DNA of 64,000 nt from Streptomyces sp. YIM 121038 (GCF_006088715.1 NZ_CP030771.1:372001-436000), one strand, 5' to 3'; counted from the first letter of the stretch, positions 7,072 to 14,906 are shown. The notes: generated by a model from the letters alone, not told the origin. Translations and numbers: made by a program.

Positions 7072-8598
7072 ATGACTTCGGTAAGAGCACGGCGCCAGCG
7101 GCCGAACCCGGTCCATGACGACGGCGAGGACGCGCGCATCCTCCAATCACTGGGCTACACCCAGCAACTGCACCGCCGGATGGGGGCGTTCGGCAACTTC
7201 TCCGCCTCCCTGTCGGTCATTTCGATCATGTCGGGGACCCTGCTCCTGTTCGGCTACGGCCTGAACTCGGGCGGCCCCGCGGTGATCATGTGGGGATGGC
7301 TCGCCGTCGGGCCGCTGGTGCTGTGCCTGGCCGCGGCCCTGGCGGAGATCACCTCCCGCTACCCCACCAGCGGCGGCCTGTACTACATGGCCCGCCAGCT
7401 CGGCGGCGAGCGGTGGAGCTGGTACACCGGCTGGCTCAACCTGCTCGGCCTGCTCGGCGGCATCGCCGCCCAGGACTACGGCATCGCGACGTTCACCGCC
7501 GCGTGGATGAACCTGCAGTTCGACTACACGCCGACCCCGGGCTCCCTGCTCGCCCTGTACGCGGTCATCCTCGCGCTGCACGCCGTCCTGAACCTCTTCG
7601 GCACCCGGCTGATGAACATCCTGACGTCCGTGAGCGCGTGGTGGCACCTGGCGGGGGCCGTCGTCATCATCGGCTCCCTGGCGCTCGTGCCCTCCGACCA
7701 CCAGTCGGCCGGCTTCGTCTTCTCCGAGTTCACCAACAACACCGGCTGGAGCGCCCCGGTGTACGTGGTCCTGCTCGGCATGCTGCTGCCGGTCTTCGCC
7801 CTGGCCGGCTACGACACCTCGGCCCATCTGAGCGAGGAGACCAACCACGCCTCCGTCGCCGCGGCCCGCGGGATCTTCCGCTCGGTGACGGTGTCCTGGA
7901 TCGCGGGCGGCATCCTCCTGGCGACGCTGCTGTTCGCCATCCAGGACTACGCCGCGACCCTGAACAGCCCGACCGACGTGCCCGTGGCGCAGATCCTGCT
8001 GGACGCCCTGGGCATGGCCGCGGCCAAGGCCCTGCTCCTCGTGATCATCGTGGCCCAGTTCCTGTGCGGCTACACCGTGACCGCCAGCGCCAGCCGGATG
8101 ATCTACGCCTTCGCCCGCGACGGCGCCCTGCCCGGATCGGCGCACTGGAAGAAGGTCAGCCGCCGCACCGCCATCCCCGCCAACGCGGTCTGGCTCGCGG
8201 TCGCCGTGGCGTTCGTCCTCGCCCTGCCGTCCCTGTACTCCTCGACGGCCTTCGCGGCGGTGACCGCCATCTCGGTCGTGGGATTCACCTCCGCCTACGC
8301 CATCCCGGTGCTGCTGCGGCTGCTCCACCGCGACCGCTTCTCCCCGGGGCCCTGGCACCTGGGCCGCTGGAGCCGGCCGATCGGCTGGGTGGCGGTGGTG
8401 TGGGCGGGGGCGGTCACGGTGCTGTTCCTGCTGCCGCAGAGCAGCCCGATCACCGCCACCACCTTCAACTACACGCCCGTGGCCGTGGTGGTGGCCTTCC
8501 TCATCGCCGCCCTGTGGAGGCGCTTCGGACGCAGCGCCTACCACGTGCCCCGCTCCAGCTCCCCCACCGAGGACAAGCAGTTCGAAGGCATCATCTGA
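7072..8598 (+). CDS. APC-superfamily amino acid permease (cassette 1)
   Basis: Polytopic membrane protein of 508 residues with about 12 hydrophobic segments. The first carries GPAVIMWGWL and the next AEITSRYPTSGGLYYMARQL, the signature region of the amino acid/choline/GABA permease branch of the APC superfamily. It probably imports or exchanges an amino acid or amine by proton symport; the substrate is not deducible. Both the N-terminal LGYTQQLHRRM segment and the TM1-TM3 block match the permease at 39408. The stop overlaps the next gene's ATG (TGATG), so it is translationally coupled to the GNAT gene. Confidence 0.9.
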   Translation: MTSVRARRQRPNPVHDDGEDARILQSLGYTQQLHRRMGAFGNFSASLSVISIMSGTLLLFGYGLNSGGPAVIMWGWLAVGPLVLCLAAALAEITSRYPTSGGLYYMARQLGGERWSWYTGWLNLLGLLGGIAAQDYGIATFTAAWMNLQFDYTPTPGSLLALYAVILALHAVLNLFGTRLMNILTSVSAWWHLAGAVVIIGSLALVPSDHQSAGFVFSEFTNNTGWSAPVYVVLLGMLLPVFALAGYDTSAHLSEETNHASVAAARGIFRSVTVSWIAGGILLATLLFAIQDYAATLNSPTDVPVAQILLDALGMAAAKALLLVIIVAQFLCGYTVTASASRMIYAFARDGALPGSAHWKKVSRRTAIPANAVWLAVAVAFVLALPSLYSSTAFAAVTAISVVGFTSAYAIPVLLRLLHRDRFSPGPWHLGRWSRPIGWVAVVWAGAVTVLFLLPQSSPITATTFNYTPVAVVVAFLIAALWRRFGRSAYHVPRSSSPTEDKQFEGII

Positions 8599-9518
8599 TG
8601 GCAGCGACACCGCGCGCCGCGCATGCGGTTCCCGGTGGCCCCGAGGCCCCGGAGCCGTCCGCTCCCGGCCCCGAAGCCTCCACGACCTCAACGACCTCAA
8701 CGCCCCAGGGGAGTACGGTGACCGACCTCACGGAGTCCATCGAATCGGCAGAGCAGCTCGCCGTCGCCTGGCGCGCCATGGTGCTCGACCGCGCCGCGGA
8801 CGCGGACGTACGCGACCTTCCCGGCATCGCCGTCCGCTGGGCCGACTCCCGTTTCGCGTTCTGGAACTGCGTCACCCTGACCGAGCCCGGAGCAGGGGCC
8901 GCTCTCGCCGCGCGGCGCCTGGGCGAGGCGGCGGACATCATGCGCGCGAAGAAGCACCCGGGCTTCTTGTGGCTCTTCGAGGACCTCCTCGACGAGGAGG
9001 CGCGCGCCGCGCTGGCCACGGCGGCCGAGCAGGCCGGTCTGCAGTACGCCTTCCCCGGCACGGGCATGGCCGGAGACCTGCTGCCCGTCCCCGACCCGGT
9101 CCACCCCGACCTGACGTTCGTGCGGGTGCGTACCGACGAGCACCTGCGGGCCTACGCGGACCTCCAGGCACGCGCCTACGGGTTCCCCTTGGAGGAAGCC
9201 CGCGACGGCCTGGTCGGCTCCGCGCGCTGGAAGAGCGAGATGTACGCCTACCTGGCCATGCGGGGGGACGTGCCGGTGGCGTGCGCCGCTACGGTCGAAG
9301 CGCAGGGGCGCCTCTTCGTCGCCTTCGTCGCCACCGACCCGCAGTGGCAGCGCAGGGGCTACGGCGAGGCGGTCACGCGCAAGGCGCTGCACGAGGGCGC
9401 CCGCGCCACCGGGCTGACCCGCGCCACGCTGCACGCGACCGTCGCCGGGGCTCCCGTGTACCCGCGTATCGGTTTCACGCCGAACTCACCCATGCACTTC
9501 TACAGCCTGAAGGAGTGA
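8598..9518 (+). CDS. GNAT-family N-acetyltransferase
   Basis: A 306-residue protein. About 40 low-complexity Pro/Ser/Thr residues are followed by MTDLTESIESAEQL-type sequence and a C-terminal GNAT fold whose acetyl-CoA motif A is FVAFVATDPQWQRRGYGEAV near residue 238, followed by YPRIGFTPNSPMHFYSL. GNAT enzymes acetylate amines with acetyl-CoA; here the acceptor might be the permease substrate. ATG 8598 overlaps the permease stop and is given as start. GTG 8718, preceded by AGGGGAG, is a strong alternative that would remove the low-complexity leader. It is the last gene of the operon, followed by a strong hairpin. Confidence 0.85.
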   Translation: MAATPRAAHAVPGGPEAPEPSAPGPEASTTSTTSTPQGSTVTDLTESIESAEQLAVAWRAMVLDRAADADVRDLPGIAVRWADSRFAFWNCVTLTEPGAGAALAARRLGEAADIMRAKKHPGFLWLFEDLLDEEARAALATAAEQAGLQYAFPGTGMAGDLLPVPDPVHPDLTFVRVRTDEHLRAYADLQARAYGFPLEEARDGLVGSARWKSEMYAYLAMRGDVPVACAATVEAQGRLFVAFVATDPQWQRRGYGEAVTRKALHEGARATGLTRATLHATVAGAPVYPRIGFTPNSPMHFYSLKE

Positions 9519-9526
9519 GCCGTGGG

Positions 9527-9572
9527 GACGGCCCGCGTCGACGAGGCCCGCCCCGGGTGGGGGCGGGCCGTC
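9527..9572. terminator. Bidirectional terminator hairpin
   Basis: GACGGCCCG at 9527-9535 pairs perfectly with CGGGCCGTC at 9564-9572. A further GC stem (GGCCCGCCCC/GGGGCGGGCC-like) lies inside. It sits between the convergent GNAT gene and the gene at 9575. Confidence 0.75.
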
Positions 9573-9574
9573 CG

Positions 9575-10060
9575 TCAGTCGGGCCGGGTGCGCCGCTGCC
9601 GGTCGTACTCCGCCCAGTCGTCCGGCGGATAGGTCGCCTGCGGCGCCGCGAGAGCCACGTCCACCTCGAGCGCGAGGTCCCCGTCGAAGAAGCCGTCCAG
9701 ATCACGGAGCCTCTCCAGCGCGCGTACGACGTCCTCGCCCAGCGGGCGCGCCATCCGGTCCACGCCCGACGGCACAGCGAGCATGCCCTTGCGGACCATC
9801 CGCACCGCGTGGTCGGCCTCCGCGTCCAGGCCCAGCGAGATGTACCCGACGCCCAGGGCGACGCCCTTCAGTGCCCTGCGCACGCCCTCGCACAGATCCC
9901 TGATCCCGTGCATCGTCTGCATGGGACCACCCGCGGAGTGGTCCCCGCCCGGGTTCGGCCCGTACCGCTCCTCCAAACGCCGCCGCTCGCCCTCCAGCAG
10001 GCCGAGCACCTCACTCAGCAGACGGCCCACACGTCCCAGCTCGCCAAGATCGTGCTTCAC
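9575..10060 (-). CDS. Hypothetical cytoplasmic protein
   Basis: Protein of 161 residues that I do not recognise. The first 30 residues (KHDLGELGRVGRLLSEVLGL then a charged LLEGERRRLEERYG) form a predicted amphipathic helix. The middle has a small hydrophobic patch ALKGVALGVGYISLGLDAEAD, and the C-terminus is acidic, ending in WAEYDRQRRTRPD. No signal peptide or catalytic motif is visible. GTG 10060 is preferred because GAGGAGGGG lies just upstream. It is convergent with the GNAT gene and transcribed away from the MerR-methyltransferase gene. Codon bias supports coding. Confidence 0.65.
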   Translation of the reverse strand: MKHDLGELGRVGRLLSEVLGLLEGERRRLEERYGPNPGGDHSAGGPMQTMHGIRDLCEGVRRALKGVALGVGYISLGLDAEADHAVRMVRKGMLAVPSGVDRMARPLGEDVVRALERLRDLDGFFDGDLALEVDVALAAPQATYPPDDWAEYDRQRRTRPD

Positions 10061-10188
10061 GATGCCCCTCCTCACGCGGCCCGCCCTGGCCGCATGACCC
10101 CACCGTCACCACCTCGCAGCCGATGCACAAGACCAGCACCCGGACGCGGGTCCGCCCAGGGCGCTCCCACACCGCATGAAAGTGGCTC

Positions 10189-10219
10189 TTGACCCTCACG
10201 TGGCGTCAGGCCGCATAGT
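10189..10219 (+). promoter_or_regulatory. MerR-type promoter with 19-bp spacer and internal dyad
   Basis: TTGACC (10189-10194) and CATAGT (10214-10219) are separated by 19 bp, the lengthened spacer characteristic of MerR-activated promoters. The spacer holds the dyad CCTCACG-TGG-CGTCAGG (10194-10210; one mismatched pair). The GTG start at 10227 is 7 nt past the -10 box, implying a leaderless autoregulated transcript. Confidence 0.78.
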
Positions 10220-10226
10220 CGGTGCC

Positions 10227-11342
10227 GTGAAAGATCACTGGACTGTGGGGCGCGTGGCCGAGCTGGCCGACGTGAGCGTCCGCACGCTGCATCACTATGA
10301 CGAGATCGGGCTCGTCCGGCCGTCGGCGCGGACCGCGGCCGGGTACCGGGCCTATTCGGCGGGCGACGTGGAGCGGCTCAGGGAAGTGCTGGCCTATCGG
10401 CGGCTGGGCTTCGGGCTGCGGGAGGTCGCGGAACTGGTCGGCGACCCGTCCACCGACGCGGTGGCGCGCCTGCGGCGGCTGCGCGGCCTGCTGCTGGAGC
10501 GGCGCGATCGGGCCGACGCCATGGTGGCGGCCATCGACAGGGAACTCACGACGCGGGCGAAGGGACTGAAGGTGACACCGGAGGAGCAACTGGAAATGCT
10601 TGGCGCACGGCTGTACGACACCATCGGGGGCGCGTACACCGCGACGAGGCGCACCGAGCCGCGGATCGCCGAGCGGATCTGGGACTCGCTCGGCGACGCG
10701 CGGACGGTCCTGAACGTCGGGGCGGGCACCGGCTCCTACGAACCCGCTGATCGCGACGTGACCGCGGTGGAGCCATCGGCGGTCATGCGGGAGCAGCGGC
10801 CCGCCGGTTCGGCTCCGTGCGTGGCCGCCGCCGCGGAGAGCCTGCCGTTCGAGGACCGGTCCTTCGACGTCGCGATGGCCGTCTCCACCGTGCACCACTG
10901 GGGGGACCCGATCGCGGGGCTGCGGGAGATGCGCCGCGTGGCCCGCCGCGTGGTGGTGCTGACGTTCGACACCGACGAGCCCGGATGGCCGGACCGGTTC
11001 TGGCTCACCCGCGACTACCTTCCCGAGTTCGCCGCCGTCCTCACGGAGTTTCCCTCGCTCGCCGGGATGGCCGACGCGATCGGCGCCCGCGCCGAGCCGG
11101 TGCCCATCCCCTGGGACTGTGCCGACGGCCTGTTCGAGGCGTACTGGCGCCGTCCCGCGGCGTATCTGGAGGAGGACGTGCGCCGTGCGGTGTCGGTGTG
11201 GACGAGGGTGGGGCCCGAGGCCGAGCAGCGGGCGGTACGAAGCCTCGGTGACGACCTGCGTTCCGGGCGGTGGGCCGAGCGGAACGGTGACCTCGCCGGC
11301 CTCGACGCGGCAGATCTCGGCCTCCGCCTGCTCGTGGCGTGA
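10227..11342 (+). CDS. MerR-family HTH fused to class I SAM methyltransferase
   Basis: A 371-residue two-domain protein. Residues 5-72 are a winged-helix MerR domain (HWTVGRVAELADVSVRTLHH, YDEIGLVRPS, YRRLGFGLREVAELV), followed by the usual dimerisation helix. TipA-like MerR proteins would next have a drug-binding TipAS domain. Instead, from about residue 130, a methyltransferase of the kind starting LYDTIGGAYTATRRTEPRI appears, with motif I VLNVGAGTG near residue 160, LPFEDRSFDVAMAVSTVHHW, and a C-terminal helical cap. The frame is continuous through the junction. GTG 10227 is chosen from the MerR promoter just upstream. It may sense a metabolite and modify it, or use SAM binding as the signal; both ideas are inference. 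Confidence 0.85.
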   Translation: MKDHWTVGRVAELADVSVRTLHHYDEIGLVRPSARTAAGYRAYSAGDVERLREVLAYRRLGFGLREVAELVGDPSTDAVARLRRLRGLLLERRDRADAMVAAIDRELTTRAKGLKVTPEEQLEMLGARLYDTIGGAYTATRRTEPRIAERIWDSLGDARTVLNVGAGTGSYEPADRDVTAVEPSAVMREQRPAGSAPCVAAAAESLPFEDRSFDVAMAVSTVHHWGDPIAGLREMRRVARRVVVLTFDTDEPGWPDRFWLTRDYLPEFAAVLTEFPSLAGMADAIGARAEPVPIPWDCADGLFEAYWRRPAAYLEEDVRRAVSVWTRVGPEAEQRAVRSLGDDLRSGRWAERNGDLAGLDAADLGLRLLVA

Positions 11343-11427
11343 CCGACCACCGGGCGCGACCGTGTCGAGGCCTACGTCGGCTGACGTTCCGCGAGTGGGG
11401 GCGGCCGCGGCCGGGACGCGGAGGCGG

Positions 11428-12141
11428 TCACGTGCGGACGTACTGGCGGAACAGCGCGCCCGTGCCCGGTCCGGGCCGTGGCCGGAACCCGGCCCGCGCC
11501 AGGAGCCGACCGGCCTCCTCCTCGGGGAACAGGCGGTAGGCGGAGTGCTGATGCGCCAGCACGGTGTCGTTCCGCAGGACGAAGTAGTCCTTGACGATCC
11601 GCCCGTCTCCGCCGTCCTGGACGTGCTGGACGTAGCGGAGTCCACCGGGCAGCGATCGCTCCGAGGAGCGATGTGCTTCCTGGACGGACAGCAGCAACAG
11701 CCCGCCCGGCCGCAGGGCGGCGGCGAGACGTTCCAGCCCCGCGGTGTTCTCGTCGTCCCGCAGAAGGTGACTGCCCAGGTGGGCGCCGTCCTGGTCGGCG
11801 AGCCAGAGCCAGACCCCGCCGACCGAGTAGGCCACGTCGAACGCGGGCCCCCACGCCGCGCTGACGATGTCCTGGTCGATGAGCCGCACCCGGCCGCCGA
11901 GCCGTGCTCGCGCCCGGGCCAGCATGCCCTGGGTGTGGTCGATGCCGGTGAGCCGCAGCCCCGCACGGGCGAGCTCCAACAGCCGCTCGCACACCAGCCC
12001 CGTCCCCACCCCCAGCTCCAGGACGTCCCGGCGCTCGCCGATGCCCGCCACCAGCTCGCGCGCGTAGGCGTCGTAGTCGTAGTAGCCCGACGTCATGATC
12101 AGGTCGTAATACCGGGCAAGCTCCGCGTATGAGTCGGCCAC
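11428..12141 (-). CDS. Class I SAM-dependent methyltransferase
   Basis: A 237-residue methyltransferase. YAELARYYDLIMTSGYYDYD leads into motif I DVLELGVGTGLVCERLL near residue 40, motif II GIDHTQGMLARARARLG, and motif III-IV regions AYSVGGVWLW and LRPGGLLLLSVQE. The substrate is unknown. The GTG start at 12141 has no ribosome site, but TAGCGT lies 6 nt upstream as a -10 box, which fits leaderless expression. It is convergent with the MerR-methyltransferase fusion and not closely related to its methyltransferase half. Confidence 0.88.
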   Translation of the reverse strand: MADSYAELARYYDLIMTSGYYDYDAYARELVAGIGERRDVLELGVGTGLVCERLLELARAGLRLTGIDHTQGMLARARARLGGRVRLIDQDIVSAAWGPAFDVAYSVGGVWLWLADQDGAHLGSHLLRDDENTAGLERLAAALRPGGLLLLSVQEAHRSSERSLPGGLRYVQHVQDGGDGRIVKDYFVLRNDTVLAHQHSAYRLFPEEEAGRLLARAGFRPRPGPGTGALFRQYVRT

Positions 12142-12191
12142 CGTGCGACGCTAGCGGGGCGCGCCGCGCACCGGGTAGGTGCGCGATCGGC

Positions 12192-12471
12192 CTACCCGGC
12201 CCGAGGGCGACGAGTGCGCAGCAGATCCCGTACGTCCCGCCCGTCGTTCTCCACGTCGAGCCAGGGCCGCCCCTGTTTGATCACCACGGGCGCACCGCCC
12301 TGCCGGTCGTCGACCCGGAAGACCCCACCCTTGTTGGAGCTGGTAGTCGCGGGCGAGCGACCGGCGCAGCCGTGCGACCGTGCCGATGAACTTGAACGGC
12401 ACGCCCAGCGGCAGCAGTTCGCGCGCCGCACGCCGCAGCACTTCCTCGGCGTTGTCCGGCACGGCTGTCAA
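12192..12471 (-). pseudogene. Remnant of class III/IV lanthipeptide synthetase (LanKC/LanL type)
   Basis: Two adjacent frames carry recognisable pieces. The first (about 12335-12471) reads AVPDNAEEVLRRAARELLPL and GVPFKFIGTVARLRRSLARD, the conserved PxNAxxVL...FKF segment of the lyase region. The second (12192 to about 12340, shifted frame) reads SNKGGVFRVDDRQGGAPVVI followed by KQGRPW and DVRDLLR, the kinase P-loop segment (GGVYRAxDxxTGAxVVIKQARP). Roughly 100 intervening residues, the rest of the kinase and the cyclase domain are gone. No precursor peptide gene is recognisable nearby. This is decay of a lanthipeptide or similar kinase-cyclase gene by internal deletion plus frameshift. Confidence 0.7.
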
Positions 12472-12562
12472 TCACTGCTCAACAGCCTTTGAACAGTCGG
12501 TCAATTGCTGATGCGCGGCCTTGTGTGTAAGTCAACGCATTTGCGCGCCGCGGCAGTTGCGC

Positions 12563-12610
12563 GTCAACGCGGGCGGGAGTCAGCGCAGGCGGGAGTCAAC
12601 GCAGGTGCGG
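12563..12610. repeat. 16-bp tandem repeat, 3 copies
   Basis: Three units of the form GTCA(A/G)CGC(A/G)GG lie at 12563-12578, 12579-12594 and 12595-12610. The last copy runs through the stop codon and final codons of the HxlR gene. Confidence 0.7.
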
Positions 12611-12988
12611 ATCAGCCGGTGGAGGGGGCGCCGTCGCGCGGGCGTCGAGCAGCTCGTCCCAGTGCTCGCTCGCCCATCGGCACGCGGCGGTCAGCGGCTC
12701 CAGCAGGCTGCGGCCCGGCGGTGTCAGCGCGTACTCCACGCGGAGTTTCGGGTCGGCGCGCACCGTGCGCAACACGAACCCGCCCCGCTCCAGACCGCGC
12801 AGCGACTGCGTGAGCGACTTCGGGGTGACACGGCCCAGCGGTACGCGCAGTTCGAAGAATCTACGCGGACCGTCCCCCATACAGCGCAGGACCATGGGCG
12901 CCCACTTGTCACCGAAGCGGAAGGGCAGCAGCGAGGACGGACACAGCTCGTCGAAGAAGTCGGGTGGCAGCGGTGGCCGGTGTGTCAT
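12596..12988 (-). CDS. HxlR family winged-helix regulator
   Basis: A 130-residue HxlR/DUF24 protein. CPSSLLPFRFGDKWAPMVLR carries the conserved Cys and GDKW core. RRFFELRVPLGRVTPKSLTQ and LRGLERGGFVLRT form the winged helix, and VEYALTPPGRSLLEPL closes it. HxlR proteins respond to formaldehyde, oxidants or electrophiles, often through that Cys, and typically lie divergent to an oxidoreductase. Here the divergent neighbour at 13038 is a broken MDR oxidoreductase. ATG 12988 is the family-like start. The 3' end lies within a short tandem repeat. Confidence 0.9.
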   Translation of the reverse strand: MTHRPPLPPDFFDELCPSSLLPFRFGDKWAPMVLRCMGDGPRRFFELRVPLGRVTPKSLTQSLRGLERGGFVLRTVRADPKLRVEYALTPPGRSLLEPLTAACRWASEHWDELLDARATAPPPPADPHLR

Positions 12989-13037
12989 CGAGGGTCTCCC
13001 GTAGCCGGTCTTGGTATCCAGCTGACCGGAGAGCCTG

Positions 13038-13560
13038 GTGATCGAGCAGGCCCCCGACACGTGGAACGACGAGCAGGCCGCGGGCGCAGGCCTCGCGTCC
13101 ATGACCGCGATGTGCGGCCTGAACGCGCTCGGCCCCCTCACGGGACGCACCCTTCTCGTCGAGGGCGCCGCCGGAGGCGTGGGCAGCGCGGCGGTCGAGG
13201 TCGCCGGGGCACGAGGTGCCACCGTGATCGGGACGGCCAGCGAACGCAACCACGCGTTCCTCACCTCTCTCGGCGCCGTCCCGACCACGTACGGCCCCGG
13301 CCTCGTGCAGCGCCCCTCCGCTCTCGCTCCGCGCGGCGTCGACATCGCGCTCGACACCGCGGCCTCCGGATCCCTGGACGGCCTCGTCGCGATCACGCGC
13401 GATCCGGCGCGCGTCGCGACGGTCGCCGACCACGCGCGCGGGCAGCGTCTTGGCGCGCACGTGGTCAACGCGGAGAACGACTCCACCCTGCTCTCCGCGG
13501 CCGCGGAACTGGGCAGGCAGGGCCGCTACACACCCCGTATCGAACAGGCTTACCCCGCTC
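13038..13560 (+). pseudogene. Truncated NADP-dependent MDR oxidoreductase
   Basis: Only the Rossmann half of a quinone-oxidoreductase-like protein remains. IEQAPDTWNDEQAAGAGLAS corresponds to mid-protein sequence. VEGAAGGVGSAAVEVAGARG is the NADP motif, and VIGTASERNHAFLTSLGAVP and GVDIALDTAASGSLDGLV follow. About 120 N-terminal residues are missing, including the GroES-like substrate domain. The usual C-terminal HxxGxxxGKVVL segment is replaced by translation of an 18-bp tandem repeat, after which the frame runs on antisense to the next gene. It is probably a relict of the enzyme once controlled by the divergent HxlR gene. Confidence 0.8.
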
Positions 13561-13564
13561 GCGG

Positions 13565-13618
13565 GGGTGGGGGCCGTTCCCGGGGTGAGGGCCGCTCACG
13601 GGGTGAGGGCCGTCCCCG
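13565..13618. repeat. 18-bp tandem repeat (3 copies)
   Basis: Units at 13565-13582, 13583-13600 and 13601-13618 share the form GGGTGAGGGCCG plus six variable bases, with a partial unit after. The array interrupts the C-terminus of the broken oxidoreductase and ends a few bases before the stop of the convergent secreted-protein gene. Confidence 0.75.
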
Positions 13619-13625
13619 GGGGCCG

Positions 13626-14906
13626 TCAGACTCGGGTCAGGGCGTACGTACCCGTACCGTCCTGCCTGCCGCCGGAGTACTGGCGTATGAACTCCCCGTC
13701 CGCGTACCGGTCGTGGCCCATCATGGAGCCGGTGTACTTGTTCTGCACACCGACCTTCGAGCTGCCGGGTACGTCGCGGTAGATGTAGAACCGCTGGAGG
13801 TCGTCCTCCGTGCAGGAAGCCGTCGTCACGGCCGCCCGTTCAGCGGCCGGGTTCTGCCCGGCGATGGTCGCGCACCCGCCGATGCCCCAGTTCCACAGAG
13901 TCGCCTCGATGACCCCGTTGCTCTCCGTCACGTTGCACAGGCGCCAGTTGTCCAGGTGGGCGCTGAAGATCGACGAGGGCCGCAGGCGGACAGCGTCGGC
14001 CGCCAGGATCGGTGCGCCCCAGGACAGGGGCTTGCCGGGTACGGCGATCTTGTAGACCTCGGCCTGGCAGTCGAGAGCGGCCCGTGCGCCGCGCCCGGCG
14101 GCCTTGGGCTGTCCGGCGGACGTGCCGTTGGTGAGAGTCTGGCGCTGCTGCGCGAGGCGGTCCCGCTTCTGCTTCGCCGTCGGCGCCACCGCACCCGCCG
14201 GGTGGTCGGCCTTCGCGGCGGCCGAGCCGCAGTCGAGGAGGGTTTGCGCCTTGGCCATGATGCTGCCGGGGGGCACCTGGTCCTGGCAGCGCACCGCGCC
14301 TTCCTCAAGGGTGGTGTAGGTGGTGAAGCTGCCACCGCCGGGCCCCTCGGCCCACTTCAACGCCCAGCTGCCGTCGCCCTGTTGGACGCGGTTGCAGTTG
14401 AGGCTTCCGTACGTGCCGGTGACCTTCTTGGTGCCCTTGTAGACGCCGTAGTAGCCGGGCTGGTTGAAGTTCCACGCGACCGAGTTCGATTCGCTGCTGG
14501 TGGAGGAGGACTCCATCTTGACGTTCAGGCCCACGCTCACTCCGGCCTTGCCGAGGGTCTCGGCGGCGAAACCGCCCTCGATGGTGTTGTTGAGCCCGAC
14601 GGAGACCGTGATGGTCGTCTGGGTGCTGGTGGTGACGGTCTGGTTGCCGGTGGTGCCCTCGGTGACGTACCAGCCCTTGAAGTGGGTGATCGTCGGGGAC
14701 ACTTCGGTGGACTTGATGTACGGGTGACGTGTGCCGAGGTCGGCCGCCGTACAGGAGTCGCCGGGCCGGGGCGACGTCGTGTCGGCGGGTGCCGCGGCAG
14801 CCGGTGAGGCGGCAAGGCCCATGGCGGTGACCGCCCAGACGGCCACCGTAGCGGTCACTGCCGCGCGTGATCTGCCGATGCGGCTGACGGGTCCTGTGGA
14901 ACGCAT
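13626..14906 (-). CDS. Secreted protein, possible aerolysin-like pore-forming toxin
   Basis: A 426-residue exported protein. A signal peptide of about 39 residues (RIGRSRAAVT, then a hydrophobic run, cleavage after SPAAAA) is followed by ITHFKGWYVTEGTTGNQTVT. A long Ser/Thr-rich alternating stretch comes next (QTTITVSVGLNNTIEGG, then VSVGLNVKMESSSTSSESNS), of the kind that forms amphipathic beta-hairpins in aerolysin-type pore formers. WNFNQPGYYGVYKGTKKVTG follows. The C-terminal part is Trp/Cys-containing (WRLCNVTESNGVIEATLWNW) and could be a lectin-like fold. Function is inferred from pattern, not from a clear family match. ATG 14906 has a GGGGGAA site upstream. Confidence 0.75.
   Translation of the reverse strand: MRSTGPVSRIGRSRAAVTATVAVWAVTAMGLAASPAAAAPADTTSPRPGDSCTAADLGTRHPYIKSTEVSPTITHFKGWYVTEGTTGNQTVTTSTQTTITVSVGLNNTIEGGFAAETLGKAGVSVGLNVKMESSSTSSESNSVAWNFNQPGYYGVYKGTKKVTGTYGSLNCNRVQQGDGSWALKWAEGPGGGSFTTYTTLEEGAVRCQDQVPPGSIMAKAQTLLDCGSAAAKADHPAGAVAPTAKQKRDRLAQQRQTLTNGTSAGQPKAAGRGARAALDCQAEVYKIAVPGKPLSWGAPILAADAVRLRPSSIFSAHLDNWRLCNVTESNGVIEATLWNWGIGGCATIAGQNPAAERAAVTTASCTEDDLQRFYIYRDVPGSSKVGVQNKYTGSMMGHDRYADGEFIRQYSGGRQDGTGTYALTRV

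Noticed and set aside
7147..8700. 517-codon minus-strand open frame
   Set aside because: Antisense shadow of the permease; Gly/Arg/His-rich with no hydrophobic or catalytic pattern.
13038..14807. Long plus-strand frame continuing from the truncated oxidoreductase
   Set aside because: Beyond about 13560 it runs through a repeat and antisense to the secreted-protein gene, so the long product is not a real fusion.
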